DNA of 64,000 nucleotides, taken from Enterococcus saigonensis. Lineage in GTDB: Bacteria > Bacillota > Bacilli > Lactobacillales > Enterococcaceae. Where the stretch lies: contig NZ_AP022822.1 of the NCBI RefSeq assembly GCF_011397115.1, positions 2,336,001-2,400,000 on the forward strand, given 5' to 3'. Positions 48,607-57,831 of this stretch are shown here, one piece after another (position 1 is the first letter of the stretch; every line of letters begins with the position of its first letter). The position numbers were made by a program, and so were the translations under genes. The notes below the pieces were generated by a model, which had not been told where the DNA came from, made no database searches, and saw only the letters and a program-made list of their open reading frames with translations.

Positions 48607-49602
48607 TCAAATTTTATTTTTCTCTTTCAAGTAAGCTAAAACAGTGCCCGGAACGAAGGATTGGACAAGTGGCTCATTGTGATCTTGGAGTGCTTGCCGT
48701 ACTTTGGTTGCGCTGACTACTTCCCCATTAATAGCTAGACGAGGCAAGATGGTCAGAGACAGATCCGGACGAAATACTTCTTTCATTGCGTCGTTGTAGA
48801 CATTTGTCACTTTTGAATAAGGTTCTTCTCCAACGAAACGTTTTGTAATATGCAATACCGGTGCAATACGTTCTTTAAAAAGCGTCGCATCTAAGTGAGC
48901 TTGAACATTAGCAATATTTAGCTCAGCGCGATCCTTTAAGAAATAAGCAGGAAAAGTTAAAGATGAAACCATATAATCTCTGGCAGGCAATACTGTAACG
49001 TCATCAAATTCCTTTAGGCCTTCTTTGACTAAAGCAAAGCGTTCTGGACTGGAAAATTCCGATTTTTCTTCTGAGACAACAAAAACATAGACGTGATCAC
49101 AAACTTTACGGGCTTGCTCGACTAAGTATTTATGACCTAATGTAAAAGGATTCGCATTCATGACGATACCACCATTTTCTCCATCATGGTCAAACTGGTC
49201 AATATACGTTAGATAGTCGTCAAAATCAGGCTCTCCTTGTTCCATAAACAGCACTTCTTTAGTACTCATAATTTTTTTGAATCCTAAAGATCGAAAAATA
49301 ACTTCCTTATCCGGGGCTGTATACACAAAGTAGTGAAAAATATCCTCTTCATGCAAGCGTTCAATTAAATGAACAATAATTTGCGTCAGTAAATTTTCTG
49401 ATTGATATCTTTTGCAGACTAACAAATACTTAATGATATTATCTGATAAAGAACCTGTCGCAACTAATTCATCATTGTCATAAATCCCTACCGTATATGT
49501 CGCATCTTCAGCAGGATGTAGTCCACCGGATTTTAAAAATTCTCTCCACTGATTTTGATCTTTTGCATCTCGAAGTATCCAGAGTCTTTTTAGTGTTAGC
49601 AT
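48607..49602 (-). CDS. citC: [Citrate (pro-3S)-lyase] ligase
   Basis: The 331-residue enzyme acetylates the prosthetic thiol of CitD to activate citrate lyase, using ATP. An N-terminal GNAT-like part (about 1-120) precedes the nucleotidyltransferase part with [19 protein letters not shown] (HIGH-type motif TLGH) and [16 protein letters not shown] lies before the ATG. It follows the OadG-like gene. Confidence 0.95.
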   Translation of the reverse strand: MLTLKRLWILRDAKDQNQWREFLKSGGLHPAEDATYTVGIYDNDELVATGSLSDNIIKYLLVCKRYQSENLLTQIIVHLIERLHEEDIFHYFVYTAPDKEVIFRSLGFKKIMSTKEVLFMEQGEPDFDDYLTYIDQFDHDGENGGIVMNANPFTLGHKYLVEQARKVCDHVYVFVVSEEKSEFSSPERFALVKEGLKEFDDVTVLPARDYMVSSLTFPAYFLKDRAELNIANVQAHLDATLFKERIAPVLHITKRFVGEEPYSKVTNVYNDAMKEVFRPDLSLTILPRLAINGEVVSATKVRQALQDHNEPLVQSFVPGTVLAYLKEKNKI

Positions 49603-49623
49603 CTTTTCTCACCCGATTATTTT

Positions 49624-49746
49624 TTATTTTGGCGGAAACAACTTCGCCAATAACTGTGATGCTGCGTAAATGATCAAGATAACAACAAACACACCGCCCC
49701 AGCCAAATCCTAATAGTTCAAACGCAATTTTTAAATCTTCAGACAT
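49624..49746 (-). CDS. OadG-like small subunit of the oxaloacetate decarboxylase pump (40 aa)
   Basis: A 40-codon frame starts at ATG 49746, seven bases after GGAGG. The product (MSEDLKIAFELLGFGWGGVF at the start) has one membrane segment (about 14-30) and a short cytoplasmic tail ending in PPK. It lies exactly between oadB and citC. Position and form fit a much reduced gamma subunit that joins OadA/OadD to OadB; the metal-binding tail of classical OadG is missing. Confidence 0.75.
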   Translation of the reverse strand: MSEDLKIAFELLGFGWGGVFVVILIIYAASQLLAKLFPPK

Positions 49747-49787
49747 CGTAATCCTCCTTTATGAAAAGCTATTTAATCTTCAAATTA

Positions 49788-50903
49788 TTAAGTCAACAAA
49801 GCTAATAACAAACCACCGGCAATAACAGATGCAATCTGTCCTGAAACGTTAGCTCCGGCTGCATGCATTAAAATGAAGTTTTGCGGATCTTCTTCTGTTG
49901 CCATTTTTTGAATAACACGACTTGACATTGGAAAGGCCGAAATACCTGCAGCACCAATCATTGGATTCACTTTTTCTTTTCTAAATAAATTCAATAGTTT
50001 AGCAAACAATACACCACCGACAGAGTCCATTACAAATGCAACCAAGCCTAAACCGATAACCATCAATGTATCAATTTTCAAGAAATCATTAGCTTGCATT
50101 TTTACAGAAATTGTCAGACCTAAGAGAATACTTACTAAGTTTACTAACTCATTTTGAGCTGAAACAGATAGACGATCTAATACACCACATTCTCTTAATA
50201 AGTTACCAAACATTAAGAACCCTACTAACGGTAATGACACAGGTGCAATTAGACCTGCTACAATCGTAATAACGATTGGGAATAAAATTTTTGCTGTTTG
50301 TGACACTGCACCAGCATGATATGTCATACGAATTTGACGTTCTTTTTTCGTTGTAACGGCTTTAATTGCTACTGGTTGAATAATTGGAACCAGCGCCATG
50401 TAAGAATATGCCGCTACCATGATTGCGCCCATATACTTGGAATTCAAAGTGTTCGCTACAAAGATTGAAGTCGGACCATCTGCCGCCCCAATAATCCCAA
50501 TAGAAGCAGCATCATTAAGATCAAAACCAAGTAAAACTGCCACGATAACTGTAAAGAAAATACCAAACTGAGCAGCAGCACCAAATAATAGCAAGAACGG
50601 ATTTTGTAATAATGGGCCAAAATCGATCATGGCACCAATACCAATAAATAATAGTAATGGGAATAATTCTGTACTGATTCCGGCATCAAATAGAACTTGG
50701 AAAGGACCAGCTTCGCCACCGGCTTGTAAAACACCGGAATTTGGGAAGTTAACTAAAATTGTTCCCAACCCCATCGGTACCAATAACGTTGGTTCATATT
50801 CTTTTTTAATCCCTAGATACATCAACAAGGCGCCAATTAACATCATGACAATTCTTCCTGGCTCTTGTCCCATACCGATAATACCTTCTAAAAGAGTTTC
50901 CAC
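49788..50903 (-). CDS. oadB: Oxaloacetate decarboxylase beta subunit (Na+ pump)
   Basis: The 371-residue membrane protein takes carboxybiotin from OadD, releases CO2 and exports Na+. It has about nine membrane segments and the key motifs GIIGAADGPTSIFVANTL (Asp, about residue 140) and NPMIGAAGISAFPMSSRV. The C-terminus NFILMHAAGANVSGQIASV is typical. It converts decarboxylation energy into a sodium gradient. Confidence 0.96.
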   Translation of the reverse strand: METLLEGIIGMGQEPGRIVMMLIGALLMYLGIKKEYEPTLLVPMGLGTILVNFPNSGVLQAGGEAGPFQVLFDAGISTELFPLLLFIGIGAMIDFGPLLQNPFLLLFGAAAQFGIFFTVIVAVLLGFDLNDAASIGIIGAADGPTSIFVANTLNSKYMGAIMVAAYSYMALVPIIQPVAIKAVTTKKERQIRMTYHAGAVSQTAKILFPIVITIVAGLIAPVSLPLVGFLMFGNLLRECGVLDRLSVSAQNELVNLVSILLGLTISVKMQANDFLKIDTLMVIGLGLVAFVMDSVGGVLFAKLLNLFRKEKVNPMIGAAGISAFPMSSRVIQKMATEEDPQNFILMHAAGANVSGQIASVIAGGLLLALLT

Positions 50904-50948
50904 CTAATTCACTTCCTATATCAAATTTTCATTTCTAATTCTAAAAAA

Positions 50949-51344
50949 TTAACCAATTGTAATTAATGCTTCACCAGGGTTAACCATTTGACCTTGTGTC
51001 ACATGAACGCCTGTTACTTTACCAGCTTTTGGTGCAACGACTTCATTTTCCATTTTCATTGCTTCTAAAATCATAACGGGTTGATTTTCTTTTACTTCAT
51101 CTCCCACGTTAACTAAAATTTTCAAAATTGTTCCTGGCATTGGAGCTGTCATTGCATCTGCACTTGCTGGTGTGGCTGCTGGGGCTTGTGGTGCTTCTTC
51201 TTGTGCCGCAGGAGCTGTTTGAACTGGTGCAGTTACTTGTGGTGCCGGTGAAACAGGTGCGGCTGGTTGTGGCACACCGCCAATTTCTTCCATTTCTACT
51301 AAATATTCTTTTCCATCAATTGCAATTTTGAATTTACGTAACAT
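50949..51344 (-). CDS. oadD: Biotin carboxyl carrier protein of oxaloacetate decarboxylase
   Basis: The 131-residue protein has an N-terminal strand region, a Pro/Ala/Gln-rich hinge (about 25-65), and a biotinyl domain with the modified Lys in LEAMKMENE (Lys97). It carries CO2 from OadA to OadB. ATG 51344 lies seven bases after GAGGAG; another ATG two codons upstream is too close to it. Confidence 0.94.
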   Translation of the reverse strand: MLRKFKIAIDGKEYLVEMEEIGGVPQPAAPVSPAPQVTAPVQTAPAAQEEAPQAPAATPASADAMTAPMPGTILKILVNVGDEVKENQPVMILEAMKMENEVVAPKAGKVTGVHVTQGQMVNPGEALITIG

Positions 51345-51367
51345 AATCATTCTCCTCTTTACTAGTT

Positions 51368-51682
51368 TTATTTTTTCATGATTTTTTTAACAGTCAATTG
51401 ACTGTCTTCTTGTTCACCTGCAGCAATACTCGCTGAGATAATGGATACAAGCTCGGCCTCAGGGTTGCGTTCTAATATCCGTTTCACGACAAACTGACTA
51501 TCGCTTTTATCCCCAGCCATGATGGCAGAGGCAATGACACTGACAAGTTCATAATTTTTGGAATCTGTTTCAATATAAGCAGGTACTTCTTGCCAAAGGG
51601 GCTCTGTTTTTGTTGCTGTCGAATCTTTGACAGCTACTGGTTCTTCTACTTTTTTTTGACGAAAAAAATCCCATAATCCCAT
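51368..51682 (-). CDS. oadH: OadH, small accessory protein of oxaloacetate decarboxylase
   Basis: The 104-residue protein has an N-terminal amphipathic start (MGLWDFFRQKK), a linker, and two repeats, LVSVIASAIMAGDKSDSQFV and LVSIISASIAAGEQEDSQLT. In E. faecalis OadH is the first gene of the oadHDB-cit operon and is thought to help assemble the pump. Here it holds the same place, 17 bases ahead of oadD. Confidence 0.88.
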   Translation of the reverse strand: MGLWDFFRQKKVEEPVAVKDSTATKTEPLWQEVPAYIETDSKNYELVSVIASAIMAGDKSDSQFVVKRILERNPEAELVSIISASIAAGEQEDSQLTVKKIMKK

Positions 51683-52108
51683 CGACTCACTCCTTTCTTT
51701 GCATCTTCTTAAACCATAGCGGCTACAGATAATTTCAAAATTTGATGTTTCTGTCTTACAACATCCTCATTATAGAATGATTTACATTCTTGAGAAGTTT
51801 TGCCTCTAGATTAAATTGTTCTTTTACTGTTTCAAAATTAGGTTTTTTATTAAAAACGCTTTAAAATGTTGGTTTAACAACGTTTTACAGTCGTTAAGAT
51901 TTTATTAATAACTTTTTAAGCCCTAAATAAGATTTAGAGAGTGAAATTGTTCTTTTCGTGTTTCTTTTAAAAAACTCTATTTTTTTTTAGTCCATGCTTG
52001 CGTATGATGTAAGCGTTAGCAGAGAAATTGTGAAAAATTGCATTTGTTAGCCGGCATGCAACTCATAATTTAGCGCTACAATAAAACGTTTTTGAAAGGA
52101 AGAAGGAA
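51683..52108. promoter_or_regulatory. Divergent control region of the citrate locus
   Basis: This 426-base AT-rich stretch separates oadH and citH and has no gene. Leftward, TATAAT at 51770-51775 (minus strand) has no good -35, as expected of a promoter that needs an activator. Rightward, TATGAT (52003-52008) also lacks a clear -35. Two cre-like sites are present: TAAAAACGCTTTAA (51851-51864) and TGTAAGCGTTAGCA (52008-52021), each one base off the consensus. CitO sites should lie here, but I cannot place them. Confidence 0.6.
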
Positions 52109-53503
52109 ATGTTACTTACTATTTTGTCTTACCTCATGATTATCGTCTTCATGTTCGTTATCATGAAAAAGAAATTGTCTCCACTTACGTCATTAGTTAT
52201 TATTCCTTTAGTATTTGCTTTAATTGCCCTAGCTGCTGGTGTAACGGCACCACCTGTTGTTGACGGTGTAGCCGGTAGCAACAATATCGGCGATTGGGTT
52301 ATGGAAGGTATCAAAACAACCTCTAACACAGGGATCATGTTATTATTTGCTATCCTTTATTTCTCTATTATGTTAGATGCTGGTCTATTTGATCCAATTA
52401 CTAAAAAAATGATTCATTTCGCTAAAGGCGATCCAATGAAAGTATTGATTGCTACAGCAGTTGTAGCTGCAGCTGTTTCATTAAACGGTGACGGTACAAC
52501 AACCACATTAATTTGCTGTTCTGCTTTTATTCCAATTTATAAAAAATTAGACATGAAATTAATGAATCTTGCTGTTTTAGTTATTTTGCAAAACACGATT
52601 ATGAACCTATTGCCATGGGGCGGTCCTACTGCACGGGCAATGGCTGTTTTAGATGTTGGCGCTGAAATTTTAGCTTACTTAATGCCAGGTATGATTCTTT
52701 CTGTTTTATTCGTTATCTTTATAGTAGCACCTCATATGGGTCGTCAGGAAAGAAAACGCTTAGGTATCAAACAATTAACTGATGCAGAAATCGAAGAAAT
52801 GACTGCCGTTACAGATCCAGAAACAATGGCAATTCGTCGTCCAAAACTTTTTGCTTTTAACGGTATCATGACTATTGTTCTAATCGCTTGGTTAGTTCTA
52901 AGTTCGTTTGCAGACCAAATCGGCTTGCCTGGCTGGTTTGCACAACCTCCTTTGTTCTTATTCTTATTAGGTACTTGTATCGCATTAATCGTCAACTACC
53001 CAGTCTTAAAAGATCAATCAGCACGTATCGGCGCTAATGGTGGCGATGCTGTGCAAGTAGTTATCCTAGTTTTTGCTGCTGGTGTATTCATGGGTATTTT
53101 CCAAGGTTCAGGTTTAGCAGAAGCATTAGCAACAAGCTTCACTTACATTATTCCTAAACAATTAGCTGGCTTCTGGGGTATTGTAATTGCATTAATTTCT
53201 GCACCAGGTACATTCTTTATTTCTAATGATGGTTTCTACTTTGGTGTTATGCCCGTCTTAGCTGAAGCAGGTCGTGCTTATGGTTTCACTAATATGCAAA
53301 TGGCACTTGCTTCATTAATGGGTCAAGCATTCCACTTATTGTCACCATTAGTAGCGTTCATCTACTTATTACTACGCTTAACAAAATTAGATATGGGACA
53401 ATGGCAACGAGAAGCTGGAAAATGGGCCGCTTGTATCTTCGTAATCTTCGTGGTAACGATTATGTTATTCGGTCACTTACCATTTTACATCCCACAAAAA
53501 TAA
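52109..53503 (+). CDS. citH: Citrate-metal symporter, CitMHS family
   Basis: The 464-residue permease has about 12 membrane segments and belongs to CitMHS: MLLTILSYLMIIVFMFVIMK, SLNGDGTTTTLICCSAFIPIY, NLLPWGGPTARAMAVL, then GFYFGVMPVLAEAG and LMGQAFHLLSPLVAFIYLL. It imports citrate complexed with a divalent metal (Mg in CitM/CitH-type) with protons. It is the first gene of the rightward transcript with citO and citG. Confidence 0.95.
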   Translation: MLLTILSYLMIIVFMFVIMKKKLSPLTSLVIIPLVFALIALAAGVTAPPVVDGVAGSNNIGDWVMEGIKTTSNTGIMLLFAILYFSIMLDAGLFDPITKKMIHFAKGDPMKVLIATAVVAAAVSLNGDGTTTTLICCSAFIPIYKKLDMKLMNLAVLVILQNTIMNLLPWGGPTARAMAVLDVGAEILAYLMPGMILSVLFVIFIVAPHMGRQERKRLGIKQLTDAEIEEMTAVTDPETMAIRRPKLFAFNGIMTIVLIAWLVLSSFADQIGLPGWFAQPPLFLFLLGTCIALIVNYPVLKDQSARIGANGGDAVQVVILVFAAGVFMGIFQGSGLAEALATSFTYIIPKQLAGFWGIVIALISAPGTFFISNDGFYFGVMPVLAEAGRAYGFTNMQMALASLMGQAFHLLSPLVAFIYLLLRLTKLDMGQWQREAGKWAACIFVIFVVTIMLFGHLPFYIPQK

Positions 53504-53508
53504 ACTTA

Positions 53509-53540
53509 AAAAAACCGGGCCGTTTATGACCCGGTTTTTT
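53509..53540 (+). terminator. Terminator between citH and citO
   Basis: AAAAAACCGGG (53509-53519) pairs with CCCGGTTTTTT (53530-53540). It should limit read-through, so citO is likely expressed less than citH or also from its own promoter. Confidence 0.9.
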
Positions 53541-53672
53541 CTTTTTAAACTTCTAATCGTTACCTAAAAGGAAAACGCTTATTGACAAATAACGAGATAA
53601 AAAATATGATGGGGCGAGAAAATGAATCCCATTTCACGTAAAAAAACTTCCCTACAAGGAGGATTGAGTATT

Positions 53673-54368
53673 ATGAACACAACCATTGCAGCCGTTAAAA
53701 ACAATTTGGATTTGTCCCAAAATCAGCCCTTAAAGCTTTCCATTTACGAAGCCTTTCGGAAAAGTATTATTCTAGGGCAGATTCCAGCAGGCGAAAGAAT
53801 CAATGAAAAAGAATTTTCAGAAACATTAAACATCAGTCGAACTCCGATTCGCTTTGCACTTCATCAATTAGTTGAAGAACAATTAGTTGAACATGTTCCC
53901 CGCGTTGGTATTGTTGTTAAAGGAATCAGTATTAAAGATGCCCACGAAATTTATGATATCCGCAAGTCACTAGATACATTGGCTACAATTAAAGCAATGC
54001 AACTTATGACACCAAAGGACTTTGATGACTTACGGGCCTTGTTAGAAGAAGGCGATCGCCTTAATCAATCAGATAAAGTTGATGAGGTCTTACAAAATTT
54101 TTCAGATTTCAATTCCTTTATTTATGAAAAAAGTCAGATGAAACGTTTAAAAACAATCGTGACCGATTTACAAGCTTATCTTGTCTATTTCCGTGACATT
54201 GCTATCCGCTCTTCTGAACGACGCTATCGTGCATTAGAAGAACATTGGTTGCTTTATCGCGGTATGGTCACTAATGACATCACACAAGTTACTCTCATTA
54301 CCCATGAACATTTGAACCATTCCTTACAATTTATTTTACAAGAAATGGAGTCTCATCAAATTGAATAA
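53673..54368 (+). CDS. citO: GntR family activator of the citrate locus
   Basis: The 231-residue regulator has a GntR winged helix (YEAFRKSIILGQIPAGERINEKEFSETLNISRTPIRFALHQL, about 26-68) and a helical FCD-type C-terminal domain (residues about 85-225) that senses citrate. In E. faecalis CitO activates both divergent cit transcripts. AAGGAGG lies ahead of ATG 53673; an in-frame ATG at 53622 has no ribosome binding site. Confidence 0.9.
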   Translation: MNTTIAAVKNNLDLSQNQPLKLSIYEAFRKSIILGQIPAGERINEKEFSETLNISRTPIRFALHQLVEEQLVEHVPRVGIVVKGISIKDAHEIYDIRKSLDTLATIKAMQLMTPKDFDDLRALLEEGDRLNQSDKVDEVLQNFSDFNSFIYEKSQMKRLKTIVTDLQAYLVYFRDIAIRSSERRYRALEEHWLLYRGMVTNDITQVTLITHEHLNHSLQFILQEMESHQIE

Positions 54369-55218
54369 TCAACAGCTTTTGGTAGTCACCGCTGCTCAGA
54401 AAGGTCTTTTTTATGAAGTTGCCCTGTCGCCTAAGCCAGGCCTTGTAGATCGCTTAACAAACGGTGCTCATAATGACATGGATTTTTATTTATTTATTGA
54501 TAGTATTTTAGCCCTAACCCCTTATTTTTCACAGTATTTAAATGCAGGTCTAACACACAAAACAGCACCTGCTACTTTATTTCCGATCTTACGTGAATTA
54601 GGCCAACAAGCGGAAAATGCCATGTTTGCTGCCACAAAAGGAGTCAATACCCATAAAGGCGCTAACTTTTCTTTTGCAGTTTTATTAGGTGCCACTGGAT
54701 TACATCTACAAAAAAATCAGCTACCATTAACAGCAGCTGACTCGAAAAATATTTTAACTTTAAGTCAAGCAATTACCCAAGACTTACTAAAAAACGACTT
54801 CAAAAATGTTGCGGCCAAAAAAAATCTAACACATGGCGAAAAACTTTATTTGGCCAAAGGCGCCACTGGTATTCGTGGTCAAGCAGCTGCGGGGTATCCA
54901 GCCTTGGGAAAAGTTTTGCTCCCTTATTTACGACAAAACCGTGATTTACCCCGTGACGAATTATTATTGCGTGCTTTAGTATTTTTAATGAGTGAATTAG
55001 AAGATAGTAATATTTTACATCGCGGTGGGCAAGAAGCACTACTAACCTTAAAATCAGAAATGCAGCAGCTTCACACTGCAAACTTAGACACTTGTGAACT
55101 AACAAAACAATTACGTCAATACGATAAAATCTTAACTTCACGCAACTGGAGCCCAGGTGGGGCCGCGGATTTATTATCTCTTGGTATTTATTTTGCCCTT
55201 TTAGAAAATTTGTTTTAA
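54361..55218 (+). CDS. citG: Triphosphoribosyl-dephospho-CoA synthase
   Basis: The 285-residue enzyme makes the precursor of the citrate lyase prosthetic group from ATP and dephospho-CoA. Motifs: ALSPKPGLVDRLTNGAHNDM, GVNTHKGANFSFAVLLGA, HGEKLYLAKGATGIRGQA and SPGGAADLLSLGIYF. It starts at a TTG overlapping the citO stop by eight bases. It sits here after citO, not after oadA. Confidence 0.95.
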   Translation: MNNQQLLVVTAAQKGLFYEVALSPKPGLVDRLTNGAHNDMDFYLFIDSILALTPYFSQYLNAGLTHKTAPATLFPILRELGQQAENAMFAATKGVNTHKGANFSFAVLLGATGLHLQKNQLPLTAADSKNILTLSQAITQDLLKNDFKNVAAKKNLTHGEKLYLAKGATGIRGQAAAGYPALGKVLLPYLRQNRDLPRDELLLRALVFLMSELEDSNILHRGGQEALLTLKSEMQQLHTANLDTCELTKQLRQYDKILTSRNWSPGGAADLLSLGIYFALLENLF

Positions 55219-55928
55219 ACAGTCACTACAAACGTATAACCGATTCCCCACACTGTCTGCAAATATTTTGCATTTTTCGGATCTTCTTCAATCTTATTGC
55301 GTAAATGATTGATAAAGACCATAATAGTGTTGGCATCGGTTTTTTCTTCGTCCCAAACACTTTGATAAATTTGTTCTTTTGAAAAAACTTGGTTGGGATT
55401 TTCCATAAAAAACTGCATCAGCTGTGTTTCCTTAGAAGATAATTTGACCGGTATGTCATTTTTGTAAAGCTGATACCGTTTTTTATCATACGTAAATTCA
55501 CCAATTTCTAAAATATCATTGGTTTTAGTGGGTTGACCGCTATGTTTTTTCAGAACTAAACTGCGGTCCAAAGAAGCCAAAACCTGTGCTTTCAAAATGG
55601 CAGGTGAAAATGGTTTTGTTAAATATAAATCCGCCCCTGTTTCAAGTCCAGTAACGATATCTTGATCTTGGGTTTTTCCACTTAAAAAAATGATAGGCAC
55701 GACGCTGTTTTCACTACGAATCATTTGTGCCAAATGATAGCCATCGTTTTCATATTCTAAACTAATATCTAATAAAAACAAATCAAATTCAACCCGACTC
55801 ATAATATCCATCGTCTTTTCAATTGAGTCGCTTTGATAAATTAGGATACCCGTCGATTGCAGTGATTTCCATATTAACCGACGAATTGCCGGATCATCGT
55901 CCACTACTAAAATTTTTTCATTGCGCAT
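55215..55928 (-). CDS. OmpR-family response regulator
   Basis: The 237-residue regulator has a receiver domain (VVDDD near residue 10, phospho-acceptor Asp54 in FLLDISLEY, Lys in YLTKPFSP) and a winged helix (KLSSKETQLMQFFMENPNQVFSKEQIYQSVW, RNKIEEDPKNAKYLQTVWGIGY). ATG 55928 has GGAGG eight bases upstream. The gene lies back-to-back with a sensor kinase, an uncommon order for OmpR-type pairs. It overlaps the citG stop by four bases on the opposite strand. Confidence 0.92.
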   Translation of the reverse strand: MRNEKILVVDDDPAIRRLIWKSLQSTGILIYQSDSIEKTMDIMSRVEFDLFLLDISLEYENDGYHLAQMIRSENSVVPIIFLSGKTQDQDIVTGLETGADLYLTKPFSPAILKAQVLASLDRSLVLKKHSGQPTKTNDILEIGEFTYDKKRYQLYKNDIPVKLSSKETQLMQFFMENPNQVFSKEQIYQSVWDEEKTDANTIMVFINHLRNKIEEDPKNAKYLQTVWGIGYTFVVTV

Positions 55929-55967
55929 CGAAAATTCCTCCAAGTTAAAATGAAAGGCTTACCAAAA

Positions 55968-57773
55968 ATGAAAAAGTTAACTAAAAAAATGAATGCCCTT
56001 TTTATCAGCGTGATGGTTATAACACTGGCAGGCATTCTCATCACAGCTCTAGGTTATCATAACATACAACAAGAAGCTTTAAAAATGGGGAAAAGCCAAT
56101 TAGAACAGGTCAACGAAGTAAGTACCAAATTGATTGTCGCTGAAATCCAAAGTAGCGCAAATGATTTAGATAGCTTTGTAACCGATACAATGAATACTCA
56201 AACGTCCTTACAATTACCCCAGCAAAATAAGCTTATTTCCCAATTTTTTAGGCGTAATCATGCTTTTTCAGGAATCTTTCTTTTTGACACCAAGGGCAAA
56301 CAACTAGAAGGACACTTTTCTTCTGAAAATCAAGTTGAAAATAAGAAATTAGCAAAAAAATTAATTACCGATCCTATTTTTGCTAAAGCATTAAAAGGAG
56401 ATGCCAAGCAAAACGGCAAAGTATATTTTATTCAGCAAAATTCTTTTTTTAATCTTTACCATCCTATTTACAACGCTCAAAAAGAGATTCAAGGACTTGT
56501 TGTCGTTCCCTTAAATTTGGAGCAACTATTTTTAGATAAAATTCAACCCACAGACACGGCGCAACGTTATCCTTTAATGAAAAATGAAAAAATGGAAGTT
56601 GTGATGCACCCAGCTAAAGAACAAATAGGACTAAATATTATTACTGGGCGTAAAAAACGTTTTCCTACATTAGATTACACCGATTTAGAAAAATTAGATG
56701 TCTATCAAAAACAGCATGAAAAAGGTAGTTTAAGCTATCACTCCTATTGGTGGAATGAAGCTGATCTTACTTCAGTTTTAAAACTCAATGCCTTTCAATG
56801 GGTTGAAATTGGGGAAGATCGCTTTGTTATTGCCAATACTTCCGACTTTTATCAAGATAATGGTTGGATTTTACACGACTTGTTGATCAATTTGGGACTC
56901 GTCGTAATTTTGTTAATGGTCGCTTCCTTATTGGTCTTGATGGTCCGACTTTTTGCAAAACAACAACATACTATCAATGAAAATCAACGTCTAAAAGAAA
57001 AACGACAATTAGAAGCCGAAAAACATCAGTTAGAAAAGAGTCTGTTACAAGAGTCAAAAATGGAAACCATTGGCCTGGTTACTACTGGCATTGTTCATGA
57101 TATGAACAATTTCTTAACTCCTTTAATTGGTAATATTGAGTTATTAATGGCCGAACACACCAATGATGCCGAACTTTTGGGGGATTTAGAAGATATGCAC
57201 TATGCTGCCAAAAAAGGGCAACAACTTTCACAACGAATTCTACATTTCTCAAAAGAAGCAGATCAAATTAAAAAGATACAATCCCTTAATCAAGCAGTCG
57301 AAGAAGCTGTCACGACCATGAAAATTTTAATTCCAAAAACAGTCACGATTACAAAAGAGATTAATCTTTCAGCAGATGCCTTATTCCAACAAGATGATGT
57401 CCAAGTTTTATTGTATAACTTAATTACCAACGCCTATCAAGCCAAAGCTGATGCAACTATTACCGTCTCACTTATCAGTCCTTCTGATTCAATGTATCAG
57501 AAGATTACAGCACGCGCATTTATTTATCAAAATAAAAAGTTGGCTATGATTCAAGTTTCAGATAATGGACCCGGTATTGACAGTCGTGTCAAAGATAAGA
57601 TTTTCACTCCATTTCTGACCACAAGAAAAGAAGAAGGCGGCACAGGTCTAGGACTTTTTATTGTTTCTTCCATCGTAAAACGCAATAGCTGGTTAATGGA
57701 AGTTGATAGCTCAGAAAAAGGAACTAGTTTCAGTCTTATTATTCCCATTGCTGAAAATAAAGAAGTAAACTGA
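55968..57773 (+). CDS. Sensor histidine kinase
   Basis: The 601-residue kinase has a membrane segment (about 10-30), an extracellular sensor domain of about 280 residues (two-lobed, dCache-like) and a second membrane segment (about 305-330). The H-box is GIVHDMNNFLTPLIGNIELL, then N box LITNAYQAKAD and G boxes VSDNGPGIDSR and GGTGLGLFIV. The HDMNN H-box is nearer to the HDFNN type of hybrid kinases than to the usual Firmicute HELRTPL. ATG 55968 is preferred. The signal is unknown. Confidence 0.9.
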   Translation: MKKLTKKMNALFISVMVITLAGILITALGYHNIQQEALKMGKSQLEQVNEVSTKLIVAEIQSSANDLDSFVTDTMNTQTSLQLPQQNKLISQFFRRNHAFSGIFLFDTKGKQLEGHFSSENQVENKKLAKKLITDPIFAKALKGDAKQNGKVYFIQQNSFFNLYHPIYNAQKEIQGLVVVPLNLEQLFLDKIQPTDTAQRYPLMKNEKMEVVMHPAKEQIGLNIITGRKKRFPTLDYTDLEKLDVYQKQHEKGSLSYHSYWWNEADLTSVLKLNAFQWVEIGEDRFVIANTSDFYQDNGWILHDLLINLGLVVILLMVASLLVLMVRLFAKQQHTINENQRLKEKRQLEAEKHQLEKSLLQESKMETIGLVTTGIVHDMNNFLTPLIGNIELLMAEHTNDAELLGDLEDMHYAAKKGQQLSQRILHFSKEADQIKKIQSLNQAVEEAVTTMKILIPKTVTITKEINLSADALFQQDDVQVLLYNLITNAYQAKADATITVSLISPSDSMYQKITARAFIYQNKKLAMIQVSDNGPGIDSRVKDKIFTPFLTTRKEEGGTGLGLFIVSSIVKRNSWLMEVDSSEKGTSFSLIIPIAENKEVN

Positions 57774-57786
57774 TTTTTGCCAATAA

Positions 57787-57825
57787 AAAAGACCCGAAAA
57801 TACTGTCTATATTTTCGGGTCTTTT
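57787..57825. terminator. Bidirectional terminator after the sensor kinase
   Basis: AAAAGACCCGAAAATA (57787-57802) pairs perfectly with TATTTTCGGGTCTTTT (57810-57825). Confidence 0.95.
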
Positions 57826-57831
57826 CCTTTT

